Shown one piece after another: positions 48,541 to 63,132 of a stretch of DNA of 64,000 bases. Positions within the stretch are counted from its first letter, which is position 1. Each line of letters starts with the position of its first letter. The DNA is from Dirofilaria immitis. Taxonomy: Eukaryota > Nematoda > Chromadorea > Rhabditida > Onchocercidae. The notes beneath the pieces were generated by a model, which was not told the DNA's origin, did no database searches, and worked only from the letters and a program-made list of their open reading frames with translations. Location: assembly GCA_024305405.1 (NCBI GenBank), contig JAKNDB010000087.1:8124501-8188500 (forward strand), written 5' to 3'. A program made the position numbers and the translations under genes.

Positions 48541-50653
48541 ATCATTGTGTTCAAATATTCAGAAATTCAATATCCTTTTCTATTTCAAAAGCAATACATT
48601 AAGAAATACTCAGAATAGTGATATTAGTTAGAAAACTATAGCATTAATTCGAAATAATGATGCAGAAAAGTATAACACTTTTTAATTAACAATAAAATTC
48701 CAGAGCTTGTGCTTTCCTAAAACCTATTAAACAATAACTTTGAATTTTACTGCTAATTAAAAAGTTCAGCGATTTCAAATGAGAAATTATAAAAGCTGAA
48801 ACCGAAAATGGGTATTAAGGTAAATTGAAACGATATCGAACATTTAGGGATTTTTTTCCGACTGTGAAAAAATGTTCAAACATATCTCTATCAAATTCTA
48901 TAAATAGTCATTTAAATGAATTGGATTTCAAATGTGACAAAAATGTATAATTTTAAATATGATTTATGTATGAGATAGATAGGTTTAAATATGTTTAAGG
49001 TGATTATTCGAAATTTAAATATTTATGTATTAAATTATACAATAATATAGTCTAATTGGTGATTTATCGCATAAAAAGTAAAATTTAGGTTCTAAAAATG
49101 ATTAAAAATTTTTATGCAAGAGAATTTTTCATTACTCCATTTGGAATATAAATTGATGACAAATTCAATAAAAAAAGGGACGAAAATGTTAAAAATAATC
49201 AAAAGCATTTTTGGAATGAATAATTCTTTGATCCGTAAAAATCCCATATCGGATTACTGAGATTGGAACTTAATACAAAATCAAACAAACAATAATCAAA
49301 TTTAAGTTAGTCCTGTTGTATTCTAATTTAGAGCATCATTTAAGCAAAATTGTTTTTGGCAACTTTTGCAATCTTAGCAAACTTAGTTATGGAAATATAA
49401 ATTTTTCATGAAAACCAAATTTATTTTGAAATTAAAGGAGAAAAAGAAAATGAAAAATATGGTTGATTAAACTTCTTCCGTTTTCTTTTCTTAGCCAATT
49501 TTCTTGAACTATATTTGATGACATGATAATTAATTTTAGAGTAATAAAATTTCTTTTAACAGTACCGAAAAATATAAAAGATTTTCTAGGCTATTATTTT
49601 ATCATCAAGAATTTTTATCTTTGAATTTTTCTCTTGCAATTATTCTATTACTTACTCTTCTCATGATATTTTTAAATCTCTTCATATATATCGAATGCTA
49701 ATTAAACATCTCTCCTCGCTTATCATTTACTTCAGATAAATTTTGAATAAGGAAGGGAAGAAGTGATAAACAATTGATTCTAAGCTTAATAAGCTTAAAT
49801 TTAATTAATTAGATAGTGTCTTCAGTTAATTCCCTGTTTTGTCGCTTATTTCAAATAAATTTTAACAAAAGATAAAATGCATGATAAATAATTAGATGGG
49901 ATAAGAATGAAAGTAATCAGCTAATAAGGTTAGATTAAATTTAATCAGATAGCATAAAAAGCTAATTCGTATGAATCAATTATGTGAGTGAGCATCCTAT
50001 ACGATATTATTTTTTCTCTTATCAAATTTGTTTTATTTCAATATGATAGGATAGTATCTTCTTAGTTTGCGAAAAATATTGCGATATTTTTGGCTAATTC
50101 AAATATAACAATATTAGAAATTATGTAAAATTTAAATCAAAATAAAGTCATTTCATAAATAGGTAGTCATTTAATAATTTTTACAATGTATTTTTTCATT
50201 AATCTTTTTACGTATAGTTTTTTTAAAAATATTTCAACATTTTATATATTTTTCTTATTTCATAAAAATGAATGTTTTTTTAGAAATTTTGTAGTTCAAC
50301 AAATAAAATAAAACTTTTAAGATTTATTCTCATTTTCTTTTTCATACTAATAAATATATCATTTTTGATAAAATCTAACAATCATTGTCATTTTATAATA
50401 ATACCATTGCCATTTATTTGGCTTGCCTCAATTGATGTTTGATTTATTTGTTTACTATTTGCTAATTGACACACCTGTTTGTTTATTGCTTCCCGTTGAT
50501 CGATTTTTACATGAATTGTGCACCATTCTTCCAAACTTTTTATTTAAATATTTCAGTGAATAAATATTCCGTCTCATTCTTTTTATCCAACTTTTTTTTG
50601 ATACCTTTTTCTCATAATAATTTCAATCTTATCTATTTCTTGTTTATCATAAT

Positions 50654-50677
50654 GATATATATATATATATATATATA
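50654..50677. repeat. (AT)n dinucleotide repeat
   Basis: Twelve uninterrupted AT units. Further short AT runs occur at 50961-50981 and 52551-52570. Confidence 0.9.
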
Positions 50678-50865
50678 CACATATGGAGACACATTTTCCA
50701 TTCTTCTAACAAAAACAATATTTCTGTTGAAATGGACATAATAATATATCAAATAACTTCACATTTAATTGTCATAAGCGATATAATTTTTAATATTTTG
50801 ATATCTTCGAAAATATTCATTACCACTCTGAAGTCTAGGAAATGTTATCAATTTCAAAATGATGT

Positions 50866-50906
50866 CAGATATCAATCGGTATCCACCTCATATGCATTGA
50901 TATCTG
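50866..50906. repeat. Inverted repeat, 11-bp arms, 19-base loop
   Basis: CAGATATCAAT at 50866-50876 is exactly reverse-complemented at 50896-50906. A short hairpin is possible; no associated gene. Confidence 0.7.
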
Positions 50907-52047
50907 ATATTATTATGCTGCATTTTTATCTCTGTTAGGCATTCTTATTTTCATTCAATATGTATATATATATATATATATTATGAAATAGCAAATCTTG
51001 ATAATTCCATTTTAATGATCTACATAAATGATTGATATATTAAATTTAAAAAATTTTTCCAATTTTTCTTTGTCCAAATCTATCAATCAATAGCACATAC
51101 TGTTTATTTATAATCAGATGGTTAGTTAATTGGAATGTTTAACAATAACAGCAATCAATAAGTTACTAATAATTTATGAAATCATTTATCTCCTCCTATT
51201 AATAAAACAAAATATGTTTTAAATTTAAAACAAAAATTATTTTCTTTGCAAATATATTCGCTTTTTTATTTCAATAAATTTCAATTTCGCTTAAATTTCA
51301 TTTTAAATTTATCTCAATTCCATTTGAAGTTAGTAACTTCGTAAGGATAGTAATGTAATTTGATGAGCTAATTAATATATATTATAAAAATGATTCATTT
51401 CTTAACAGATGTTTTCTTTTATGAAAAAAAACAAAAATACTATAAAAAGAAAAACAGAAGTCTAAAACAAAGTATTATTTATCGTATATATTCATTTGGA
51501 TATTTAAGTTTTGTTTATTGTATATAAATATTTCTTTTAGTACCAATCTTTCGAAATGTTTCATTTTACTATCATTCTTATTTCCATCGTTTTATAATCA
51601 TAGTAATCGTATTTAAAGTTACATTTTCTTCTTTATCAAACTTTTCACTTTCAAATTCTATTTATAATTTTAAATAAGATTATTTCGAAGCAGTTTTATT
51701 ATGGCTGATTTTCAATAGATTTTAAATTTGATTCGTTATTTAAAGTAATGAAATCAATCCAACGTGATATTTTAAATTAAATGCTAAGAATGTAATATCG
51801 TCCAAAAGGTAATGTTTCATTAATTAGAAATTGTTCTTTTTTCGTTCCAGAAAAATCATATCTTGGTATCATCAACTTTCGATATAACAGTTTGCTTACA
51901 ATAAATAATTGCAATTTATTCAAATGAATTCGATAAATAATAAATATTGTTTCCGTTTGCATTAATAGAATTTATTAAACGGATATTCAGATTGTTAGTA
52001 TCATTTGATATTACTAGCATTATAATGCAATAACAATAATCAAGAAT

Positions 52048-52305
<258 letters not shown>

Positions 52306-52348
52306 CAACTGCAATAATAATCATTAATAATTCTGCGAAATTATCATT

Positions 52349-52543
52349 TTGTTGAATTATTACTGCATATTTTGCTTTGAAGCTAAAATACGAGAAAAAA
52401 CAAATAGCAAACGATTCACTTTCGGCAAATTCTTTACGAAGATTTCTGAAATTAAAAAATTTTATAAATTTAAATGCGACGACTCAAAAATTTTTGTTCA
52501 TCATCATATGAATTTTTATCTGATTTATTTCATACAGCGCCAG
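52349..52543 (+). CDS. Exon-like open frame, unrecognised
   Basis: The frame codes polar sequence including REKTNSKRFTFGKFFTKISE and FKCDDSKIFVHHHMNF and runs into a good donor CCAG|GTTTGT at 52544. Composition is slightly more coding-like than neighbouring frames. There is no domain, no clear acceptor and no partner exon, so it may be chance. Confidence 0.2.
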
Positions 52544-53915
52544 GTTTGTTTATATATATATATATATATTTTGTTTTTCTATTTATAAATCTTTTTTTTT
52601 TAATTTAAAAAATAAAAGATAAGTTTCAAATTTGCTTTTGAGTGTATCGTTGCTGTAATTATCTCTGTTAATTTTTATAGTAATTATTCATTATGGGACA
52701 AAAGTTCAGCAATCAATTTGCTAACACATAAGCTAATTATTATTACAAAGCAATTACTGATAAGGATATTTTATAATGATTCTATTCTATTCTTTTCCGT
52801 CAATATTATTCTGATTCTTTCTCACCGATGAGATTTCCTGCTTACCTGTCCTGATTTCTGCCCAGCAATGCTATTATTCTTATTCCTTCTCATTGATATT
52901 CTGATTAACTTCCCACGGATACTATCATTTGCTATCAGTTTACACTCACTATAATAATATATTGCTGATAATCGTCTGTATGTAGCCGAGGAATGTTTTT
53001 AAACTTTTCACAGTCAACCTGAACAATAGAGGATTATTTAATCTTCTATCAACTACAAAATGAGAAATTTCTTCCAGAGACTTACTGATACTATTTTATT
53101 CAAAAATTTCCTATTTTCATAGTAACTTTATGGAAACATAATCCATGAATTCAATTCAATTCCTCCTCGCCTTTTTTTCTTTTTTTTAAATGCATCTTTT
53201 CATATTTTTTATGATATATCGGTGGAAATTATTAAATCAACTGATTAAAATATATTACATTCAATATATTTGGTATCAATTAATTATTCATTCTTCAGCA
53301 GTTTGTTAAATAAATCCATCTAATATTTTGTAGAAAAATTTAAAGAAGAAGAGGGAAAAGTTAAATAGTAAAGAAAGGAAGAAGAAAAGAAAAATAAGAA
53401 AACAATGAAGAAAAAAAAGAAACTAAATTAAATCAAATTAATGAATTATCTAATTGGACTCTACGGAATTAATATTCAAATTAATCTAAATATTTTTAAA
53501 AAATATTGAATTTTGATGGGATCAATTTGTTAGGAATGATGGTTAAAGTGGTATGTTTTATATTAAATTAATAATAGTAATATTATTAAAGATGTATTAT
53601 TTCAAAAGAAACGATGACGTATTTTACGAATAATGACGAAACGTAAATGGAATTTGTTCGAAACGTCAACGTTTCATTTGTACTTTAACAATTTCAGTTA
53701 TTGATGAAAAAAAAAAGAGAAATAATAGATAAATCCGTCATCATTGATTTGTCTTGTCTCGAATATATATGTAAGTTTCGTTTGTCAAGACATAATCAAT
53801 AATAATGCTCTTGAAATAGGATGCATGGATGTAGAAGGAAAGATGTGAAGAGTATTGAGAAAATATTTACGAATGGATTGGTAAATAATCATATTATGTT
53901 TTGTGTCACATACAT

Positions 53916-53934
53916 GCACACACATACATACACC

Positions 53935-53966
<32 letters not shown>

Positions 53967-54012
53967 CATACATATTATGCCTACATAAACGCAAGCATAC
54001 GCACACACACAT
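53916..54012. repeat. (CA)n repeat with TA and GCA interruptions
   Basis: A pure core of CA units at about 53936-53957 is flanked by CATA and CACG variants on both sides. It yields Thr/His frames on plus and Cys/Val frames on minus that are not genes. Confidence 0.9.
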
Positions 54013-54160
54013 GCAAGTCATGTATATAACACAGATACATTCATTTGTTTGTCGTTTCGATCACAATTTGTATTACATTTTTTTAAATGAATGAAATTTT
54101 TTGTAGTTTATAAAAATTTTATGAATTATAATTTGCTGAAAAATTTATATTTTAATATAT

Positions 54161-54263
54161 AAATATAATAATATCTTAATTAAAATAGTAAATGAAATAT
54201 TTATTTCTTATTTTATTAATTAGAAATAAATATAATAATATCTTAATTAAAATAGTAAATGAA
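54161..54263. repeat. Direct repeat, 36-base copies, 67-base period
   Basis: The segments 54161-54196 and 54228-54263 are identical, beginning AAATATAATAATATC and ending AGTAAATGAA. This is a recent local duplication. Confidence 0.85.
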
Positions 54264-54524
54264 TTATTTTAAGAAGAAAATAATTTAACGAATGGATAAA
54301 TGAAATCTTTAGAGTAGGTAGATAATTAATTATTTATTCAATGTATTGATCATTAATTACTTAGCAAGTTAACAAAATTGTTACCTTTCTTTTTTTTAAA
54401 CTTATTTATATTAAAGATAACTGCTTTTGCCAAATATATTTGCATATTTTATTCTTCCGAATTATGCTATTTTAAAGTGTATATTACTATTTTATTAATA
54501 AATATAGGAATAATTATAATTTAG

Positions 54525-54664
54525 TAATGCAATTTAAATTATAAGGCATAATATAAAATATGAATAGGAATACTTACAATCTTTTATTTGCCATCTTCAT
54601 ATTGTAATACAATTTAAATTATAAACACAACATAACATAATATGTGAATAGGAATATACTTATA
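54525..54664. repeat. Imperfect direct repeat, about 80-base period
   Basis: Segments 54525-54580 and 54604-54664 share AATTTAAATTATAA and GAATAGGAATA in the same order with small insertions. It is an older tandem duplication than the one 360 bases upstream. Confidence 0.6.
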
Positions 54665-54960
54665 ATTGATTCTATGAAATATTTTTTTCTCATCATTTTT
54701 TTACTTTTTATCTTATCATTATTATTATCATTGTTAACTAATTAAATTGTAAATTTCTATTTCTAATACTTAAAAGAAAAAACTCATTTTTTCTTCTTTT
54801 TTTTTCAAAATTTTGATTATTTCAATGCAAATGAGAAGAATAGTAATTCGATAGGTAGATTAGATGGACATGAAGAATAAGGGGACGTAGTTATGTGTGG
54901 GAGGAAATGACAAAGAGGAGACATTATTTCAATTTTAAAAAAATTGAAATAATAAAATTA

Positions 54961-55005
54961 GAGAGAAAGAGAGAGATAGAGAGGGAGAGAGAGAGAAAGA
55001 GAAAG
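54961..55005. repeat. (GA)n purine tract
   Basis: GA units with A and T interruptions. It gives an Arg/Glu/Lys frame (54895-55191) that is a repeat artefact. Confidence 0.85.
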
Positions 55006-57502
55006 GGTAAGAAGAATAAAAGGATTCACAAAGAACAGATGAAATTTAAATGGATTGATAGGATGATTAAGTACATTTTGCATGTAATTACTTCAACCCT
55101 TTCATTATTTATTTCAATATTATGCCAATTCATTTCATCGTACTTTCTATATTATTACCTTTCTTTTAAAAAAAAAAGCTTAATTAATTGATTTAAACTT
55201 TTAGCCTAAAAATAAAAATGAAAGAAAAGAAAAGAAAAGGAATGGATATTGATTTTATTATTATTATTATTAGGTATTGCAAGGAATAATATTAATGTTA
55301 ATATTATAATAGCTATTCATTTATCGCATAAATTATTTGCTTAATATTAAATGAATTTTTTCTGAAGGAAATTCATTAATCATGTGCCTAATAAGCTTGT
55401 CGCATTAATTTACTTCGCATATTTCATTTGTGGTTTTAGGCCTTTTTATCAGTATTTAGATATTTGAGTTATTAGTGGATACAAGTTGATCATTTTAATC
55501 TATCATATCTTATTTTAATGATAATAAATTCTAAAATAGATATTAATATTTTCTATTCAGAGATTCAATAGTAACCTTTTTCTGTTGCATTTTGTAACTG
55601 TGTACTGAATCTGATAAATTAATTAAAAATTAGAACAATTGAGAGATCAAAACAATAAGTTAATCAATTAAACGTAAAATAAAATTTATGCTTCACAGTA
55701 AGGCTTTTTATTTTTATTTTATAATCACTTTCTTATAATGAATTATTCTAATCAAATGAGACAACCAATTTAAGATTCCTGTTATATATTTATACAATTA
55801 AGCTAAGAGTAGCAGCATAATAATAATAATTATTATTATTATTATATTAATAATAATGATAATAACAATAGAATAATTGATCATAATGATATTCGAAAAA
55901 TAATTTCTTATCCGTCCAATATAATGAAAAGTCAAACTCTTCTTTAGAAGCACTTCCAATTAGGATTAATTTAATTATTTCATTAAATAAAATCACTAAT
56001 CTCTGAGTTTTCTAAATATCGTTCTCAATCATTTTTGATAATGGTATAATCTAGTTATCATATTAAGGTTTTGCTAATTTCTTGAAATGAATTTATCATA
56101 TTACAACATTTTCCTTTGTTTTAATAATTCCATTTCTTTCTATTTAGTAGATCGAATAATCAAATAATGATAGTTTTTTTTCTGAATCAATTTTATGTAT
56201 GATGATTGAAATCGTTAAATGCATCATAAGAAATTATGAAAAATATTCATTTTTTGCTAACAGAGTTGGAGTATTTTTGCACTTTCTCAATTCAACGGCA
56301 AATAATTATAGAATGAAAATGAAAATAAAATTTTGGCAATTGCTTTTTGAATGATGTTTTTATGGATGTAAGTTGGTAAAAATATAGCAGAAATAGTATA
56401 ATTCATAACAATGATAAGTGATAAAAATAGAAATACTAATAATGATAACGACAACAATAATAATGATAATTTTCTAAATATTAGATTGTCTCTGTCTCTT
56501 TATAAATATTAATATTATCACGCAAATGCATCATTATTTTCTTGTTAATATTCTTGTTATATCCACGTAAATGTATCATTATTCCAAACAAATTTTATCA
56601 TTAATTCTGATTATTTTTGCTAAATATATAGACAAGAGGAAAAAGTCAACAGGGATTTTTTTAAGTAAACTTAATATTTATTTTTTATTTTCCATACTAT
56701 AATACATTAGATTATTTGGTGATTTAGTGCAATACATGATAGATTTAATCGGATGATAAAATCTTCGCAGTCAGATAATTCGAATCTGTTGATTTTCTCA
56801 AATGCACTGATAAAAATTGAGAAAGAAGGAATAAATTAAAAACAAAATAAAATTCTTGGAAGTTTTAAGCAAATTGACAGTAATATGCTAATTGATTAAT
56901 AAACAGATGAATTATTCTCGACTTTTTTCCCTTTTTGCTTAAAAACTATGAAATAAGTTCAAAATTATAGAAAAAAATAATCAAATACAAATTTTTATGC
57001 AAATTCAAGACTAATTTTTGCATACAAATCCAAGACTAGTCCTAAGTGAATTTTCTTTTTCCTCTTTCTTTTTTACTATGATACTAAATGATAAATGATA
57101 CTATATGACATTAATAAATATCATTTGTTCCTAATTAATTTTTTTCTTTTGTTATTTCTGAAACTTTCATGCTGAAATATTTTAACATAATTGAATTGAC
57201 ATATAATGATTGATTAGCATCTATCATAGTAATATTATCTATCCCTACGGAATAGTTTTTTTTCTTTTGTTCTTCTAAAGAAAGTAAACGATTTTAAAAT
57301 TTTCATTTATTTGTAATTTGAACTTTTCATCAAATTTTTCATCATTTTTTTTAGTTTCACTTTTTGTTTTTTATTTTTTGTTTTACTTTTTCTTAAAAAA
57401 ATCGTCTGCTACATTTAATTTTTAAACTTTTCTTGTTTTTTTCTTGTCCGACAATTTGATTGATTCTTTTTTTTTTTGGAATTCTCTTTTTCGAAAGGAA
57501 AA

Positions 57503-57540
57503 CGGAGAGAGTGAGAGAGAGAGAGAGAGAGAGGAGAGGG
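57503..57540. repeat. (GA)n dinucleotide repeat
   Basis: Mostly pure GA units, about 16 in a row in the core, inside a purine-rich stretch of about 130 bases. Confidence 0.9.
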
Positions 57541-60500
57541 AATGTAAAAAGAAAGAGTGAAATAAGTTGGGAAAATAAATGAGGGTGAGGGAGAAAGTTG
57601 AAAGAAATTGAAGTAGAAGATAAAAAAATCGCTGTTAAATATGATTTATTTTAAGCATTTATCTTTTACTTTCCTTTCTTTCCGACCTTTGCTAATTTCT
57701 TTTTATATTTTATACTTTTTTAATATCTCAACCAATAATGAATTATTTTGTTTTCTTTAAATTACATTTATGCTTACATTTAATTACGCTATATCACTTT
57801 TACTAAAAATAAGTTAAAGAATGATATTTGTTATTTTTTAAATTAAAGAAATTTGAACAAAAATTTTCTTAATTAAATAAGTTTTAAATGAATTAAAATA
57901 ACATACAGTAGTAATAAATAAAATTATAATTTCTACTTTTTCATTAGAATTTTTCATCATACTGAATAATCATGTTAAATATGAGAAACTATCGAATGAA
58001 ATATATAATATATCGATTATCATAAAGTAATAATCATAGTATTACTGCACTTATTAGAATGAATAATTACTACCAAATTTTAATTAACTAAGTGATAACG
58101 ATATTAATATTCTAATGAATGCAAATATTTTAACAGAAATCGCATTTGAAACTTTATTTTGTAATATTATTTTCAAAAATTGTCTGATAATATTTTTAGA
58201 AATATTCATCTCTATTTGATAATAATACATTGTGTTAAAAATTATTATGGATTTGATGAGAAAATCAAAAGATCAATTCTTTTCATGTGATTTTTCCTGC
58301 CTGTAAGAATGGAATATCAACATTGATTAGAGCTATAGTTATCGCTATATGTTAAACTTTCTAAGTTTTATTTTTCTTTCGCTCTACAATTATCATTGAT
58401 CTGTTCAATAATTATCAACCAAGAAAACGTTAACATTTGGTATTTTATATTGATAAATGTGGTTTGTTCTCGTGAAATTATGCATATAAAAATATTGATG
58501 ATGGATGCCAGTATTGCAAATAATACCATATTGAATTTCATTTTCCTCAATCTACCTTCATCCATCCATTCCACCTTCACCTTATTCCCCCATCTACTTA
58601 CTCATTTTGTCTTTTTTTCCCACCCACTCATTTCATTTTATCCTCCCACTTATCTGCTCACTTCCTTTCCACCCGCTTTCTTTTTTTCACTCCACTCCCA
58701 TAATGTTTTTTTTTAAATTTTTATTGTTTTTTTATTGATTAATATTGTATAAAATAATGTTTGTGAGATATTTTATAAACCAAAAATAAATTGATAATTG
58801 ATTGATTGATTATAATAAAACAAAAATATTTATTAAATCATAAATTTGAAAAGGAAATTATTATTCTTTTGTTTTTTTTTCTTAAAAAAATTTTGGAAAA
58901 CTAATATAATTTAAAGTCTAAAGAAATATTTAGGTAAGGTAGTTTTTTGATCAAAAGAGTTGTAGAAAAGCTGTCGTAGAAGTTTAAAAATATAAAAACA
59001 TACGCAGCACTTTCTTCAATATTTTACTTCACAAAATAGCTAAAAGAAAATATAAGCCGGGATATCACTTTGCTAGAGAAATTAGATATAAAACAATCTA
59101 GTACAAAGATTTTAGAAAATATAGAACAATTAGAAGCAAACGTTGAATAGGAAAAACAGTTTAACAAATTGCTGATATAATGAATGTAATGAAAGGAATT
59201 AGTTGACTGGAAAAAACAAGACATTGAAAAAAAAAAGAACGAAAATATCGAAATATTTAAAGTTTAACAAATTTCGAAATTTTTTGTTTTTATTTTCGTT
59301 CAAAAAATTTAGTTAAGAGAGAAGAAAAAAAAGGCAAATACATTTTTTCTTGGGAAAACATTTTTCCTAAGCTATCTATCATCTATCTGTCGTTTTCAAT
59401 TTTATCCGAGCATATATTATTATCCTAAGAATTACGCTTAAACAAACGAAAAATAGAAAAAAAAGCAAAAAATAAATAAGAGGAGGCAATGAATCAATTG
59501 ACATTTTCAGATGACGATTGCATTACTGTTAGCTGGCGGGGATATTTTATTTTTTTTCTGGTTGATTAATTTTGTTGATTTTTTTCTTCATGGCGTATTT
59601 ATTGTTTTTCGTTTTCATAAAAATTGTTGAAAAGTACAAATTGATGCTATCTATTTATTGGCTAATATAATATGATAGAATTGGTAGAATTGATAATTGC
59701 TATTTTCAAGTAAAATTTAATATCTATCAATGATAACTAGTTAAAATTTATTTTCATCTTGGGTACAGGTTTGATGATATGTACAAACATAAAAATGAAA
59801 ATTACAAAACAAAGATTGCTTGAGAATATAATCTGAATAGTATAAACTAAATCATAATCTTGAAAGATTTGACAATGCCCAGTAAAGTCAGTTCAACATA
59901 ATTTAGATTAGAATTTTAAGTGGAATAAAAGTAGTAATTCAGTATTATCTATTAAATAACATGCATGAAACTTTAATGATATATAATCAAAGATTCTTTT
60001 AATGATTAAATTTTAAATTTTAATTTTTATGATTATAAGTCGCATGACGAACTTTTCTTTTAATTCTATTTCTTTTTCCCTTACTCATATTTTGAAAGAC
60101 TCATCCAAAAATAAAATAAATAATGATCAATTATTTGATTTCTTATGAGGTTTGCAATCTCTTTAATTTAAGTTAAAATTTAATGAATTTTTTTAATTTT
60201 CTTTTTCTTAGCTCTTTATGTAACTAGGCTTTCTTATAATTAGCTAAATTTTCATTAATGATATGTAGAAGATAAAAAGGTTCATATAATAAGTTAATAA
60301 TTTACCATTCTTTCAATTTAATTTAAATATTTAAGTTAATGGATCGTCTAAATTGAATTTACACTTATATTTTTCCTTTCCTTTGGTAATAATATATGTT
60401 TCCTTGAGAAATGAAAAATCTTAAAGTAGAGAAAAGTATAGTCCAGATGGCATTTGAAGATAATTTAGTATCTAATTAATCATATTTATTCTATGAATAC

Positions 60501-63094
60501 AATTGTTATAAAAAGTATAATATGAAAATGTATAATTATTCTAATTAATATTAGTCAAACTTTTTAAACGTTTTTGTTGGAAAGGAAAAAGGAACAAATG
60601 ATAGATATTTCTTGTTTTTGCATGAAATAAGAGTGATTTCATCTTTAAAATATTTCATTTCTTTAACGGAAAGTTAATTTATTTTAACCAAAATAGAAAT
60701 CATTTAAGTAACGCTTTTTTTGAGAATTACCATTTGTTTTACTAGAAAATTAATCTTTTAGGAGTTTAAGATAGTATAATTCTATATTTTAATTCAATTT
60801 AAATTTCATTCCTAATCCATATGTTTTTTCCTATAATTTTTTCTAGGAATCACAGCGATAAAACTAAGTTTGAATGCTTTAAAGATATTCCAAAATTAAA
60901 TATCATTTATATATCAGGTTAAATAAAGTTTATTAAGTATTCATAATATTTCTGCTCTTTTGATATTTATGCCTAGAATAAGGAAATTTAACAGATTTTA
61001 TAACTCTGCGGAATAAATTATGAATTTGAGCTTTTTATTTGGAAAAAAAAAAGGAAAAGAGAAAGAAAAAGGAAAGAGTGATGAAATTTGAAAAAATTTG
61101 AATTTGTCCTTTTAACATAATGTATGCATTTTGCAATAATATTTCAAATCAAAAATTAATTTATTGGGATGATATTATATTATTTCTTTTAACCAATTTT
61201 TCTAATTTCATTTAATATGAAAAAATTATTTTTCAATAATTATAAAATTACCGTATGTTTTTCTCTTTTATTGTTCCTTTGCTTTGTTTTTTTTTTTCTT
61301 TTAATTAACAAAAACTTCAAATATACACTTCAGTGAAAATTTTAATTTCCTATTTAATCTATGATTTATTTGTGTTAAATGTCGTTGTTAATGTAAACAT
61401 TTCTCAATTATCTATGCTTGTCAACGATTATTCAATCTAACATTCATTAAAAATTGAAAGCTGAAAATTTTTGATTTTTCTTCTAATAGGTATCATTTGC
61501 TTTGTACATCTGAAAAGTTTAATTTATGAAATAGTTAAATTTCATGTAGCAAAATTATTTTATTTAATATATTTTTGACTACTATCCAATATGATTTAAG
61601 TTTTATTTTTAATGGATAATATATCCTGATCTTAAAATATACCGCTAACATATGGATAGCATAATTACATTAGTTATGATAATAATTTATGCATATTGGA
61701 ATTGAAAGAAAGTAGAAATTTATATTTATTCTATACTATATTTATTCAATGCATATACAATTTTCCTTACATACATTGAAGAAATAATGATACCAATGAT
61801 AATGATCTGATAATAGTGACAAAACTCATGGTAATAATTTAGTAATGCTGCTAAGTTTATTCAATTTTTGAACGTTAGCATCATTTTTACATAATTTAAT
61901 TTATTCCAACTGGGTGATATATTCCAATTTTTTTATTTCCTGAAAATTAATTATAACAAATAAGATATGAGTAACTATCTCATTGGTAATATTAATTTTC
62001 TGTTATTATTTTTATTCAGTTTATTTATTTGTGATTTTAATAAGTTCTGCTATTAAGTTCAAATATTTATCATTATCAGGAATGGATATATTTCAAGAAA
62101 TATACATCGTACAATTTATTTCGTACTTTCATATTTTGTATATTTTGAGAAAAAAGTACTAATACGAATTAAAATTTAAAAGACATAAGTTCAAGAAATA
62201 ATTAGAAATTAACGAAAACAGAAATTCCGGTGATTATGCGGGAAAGAAAGCAATTAAAAGTTCATATTATATAAAAATGTTTATTTTTAAATATTTCAAA
62301 AATACTCTTATTGCCTTATATTATTCTAAAAAATTAAATTTAGCATAAAGTTGCTATTTTCAATATATAATTAATTTCTAAATTAGCTATGCGTTGTTTC
62401 TTCCTTCCTTTTCGCTTATTTTCAACTAAATATCACCAAATGGTAAATAACCAAATAATTGGTTATTGATGATTATCAGAAATGAAATAACTATTTTGAT
62501 CAAGCAGTTAGTGTCATCTATCCACGTAGCATAACATGAAATATTAGTATAATTTGTAAACGTAAGCAAATTGAAATTCTGGAAGAAATAGCTGGAAGTA
62601 ATATTATGGTTGTTATTTGATAAAATTAAAAATTGTTGGAATTTTTAAAAGAAGCTCTTCTCTTGCTTGTGAAAAAACAGAATATAAATCCAAAAAATTA
62701 CTATTTCTTATGCGTGGTATACTGTCGTATTATTACAATACGTATGTACTGTTATTGTATAATACGATTAAGTTTATTTTTACAAAATGTAGCCAAACTT
62801 ATTTCTCTATTTACTTTGCCAAAAGTAGAGAATTTAATTTCTATAATTCTCATTTTATCATTTTAATATCTCTTAAGTTAATATTATTTATTTCAATTAA
62901 TTTTATAAATTAGTTAAGCTATAACCGATAATTTCTAGTGGATCGTTGATAACAATTTCCTATCTAATTCTGATTTGATAATATTTTTTTCGAATCATAT
63001 ATTCTTTCCTTTAAAATATTTAACACTATGATTATGCATTGATATTACTGAAATATATTTTGATTGCTGCCATTTTTTTCTTACTATTATCAGA

Positions 63095-63132
63095 TTCGGA
63101 TATTATGATATCAAAATATGATAATATCCGAA
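63095..63132. repeat. Inverted repeat, 12-bp arms, 14-base loop
   Basis: TTCGGATATTAT at 63095-63106 is exactly reverse-complemented at 63121-63132. No gene nearby. Confidence 0.75.

Noticed and set aside
53785..54094. Cys/Val-rich minus and Thr/His-rich plus frames
   Set aside because: They come from the CA repeat.
58396..58716. 106-residue plus-strand frame with Pro/Ser/His/Phe-rich end
   Set aside because: The second half is a translated pyrimidine tract and the first half has no coding texture or splice context.
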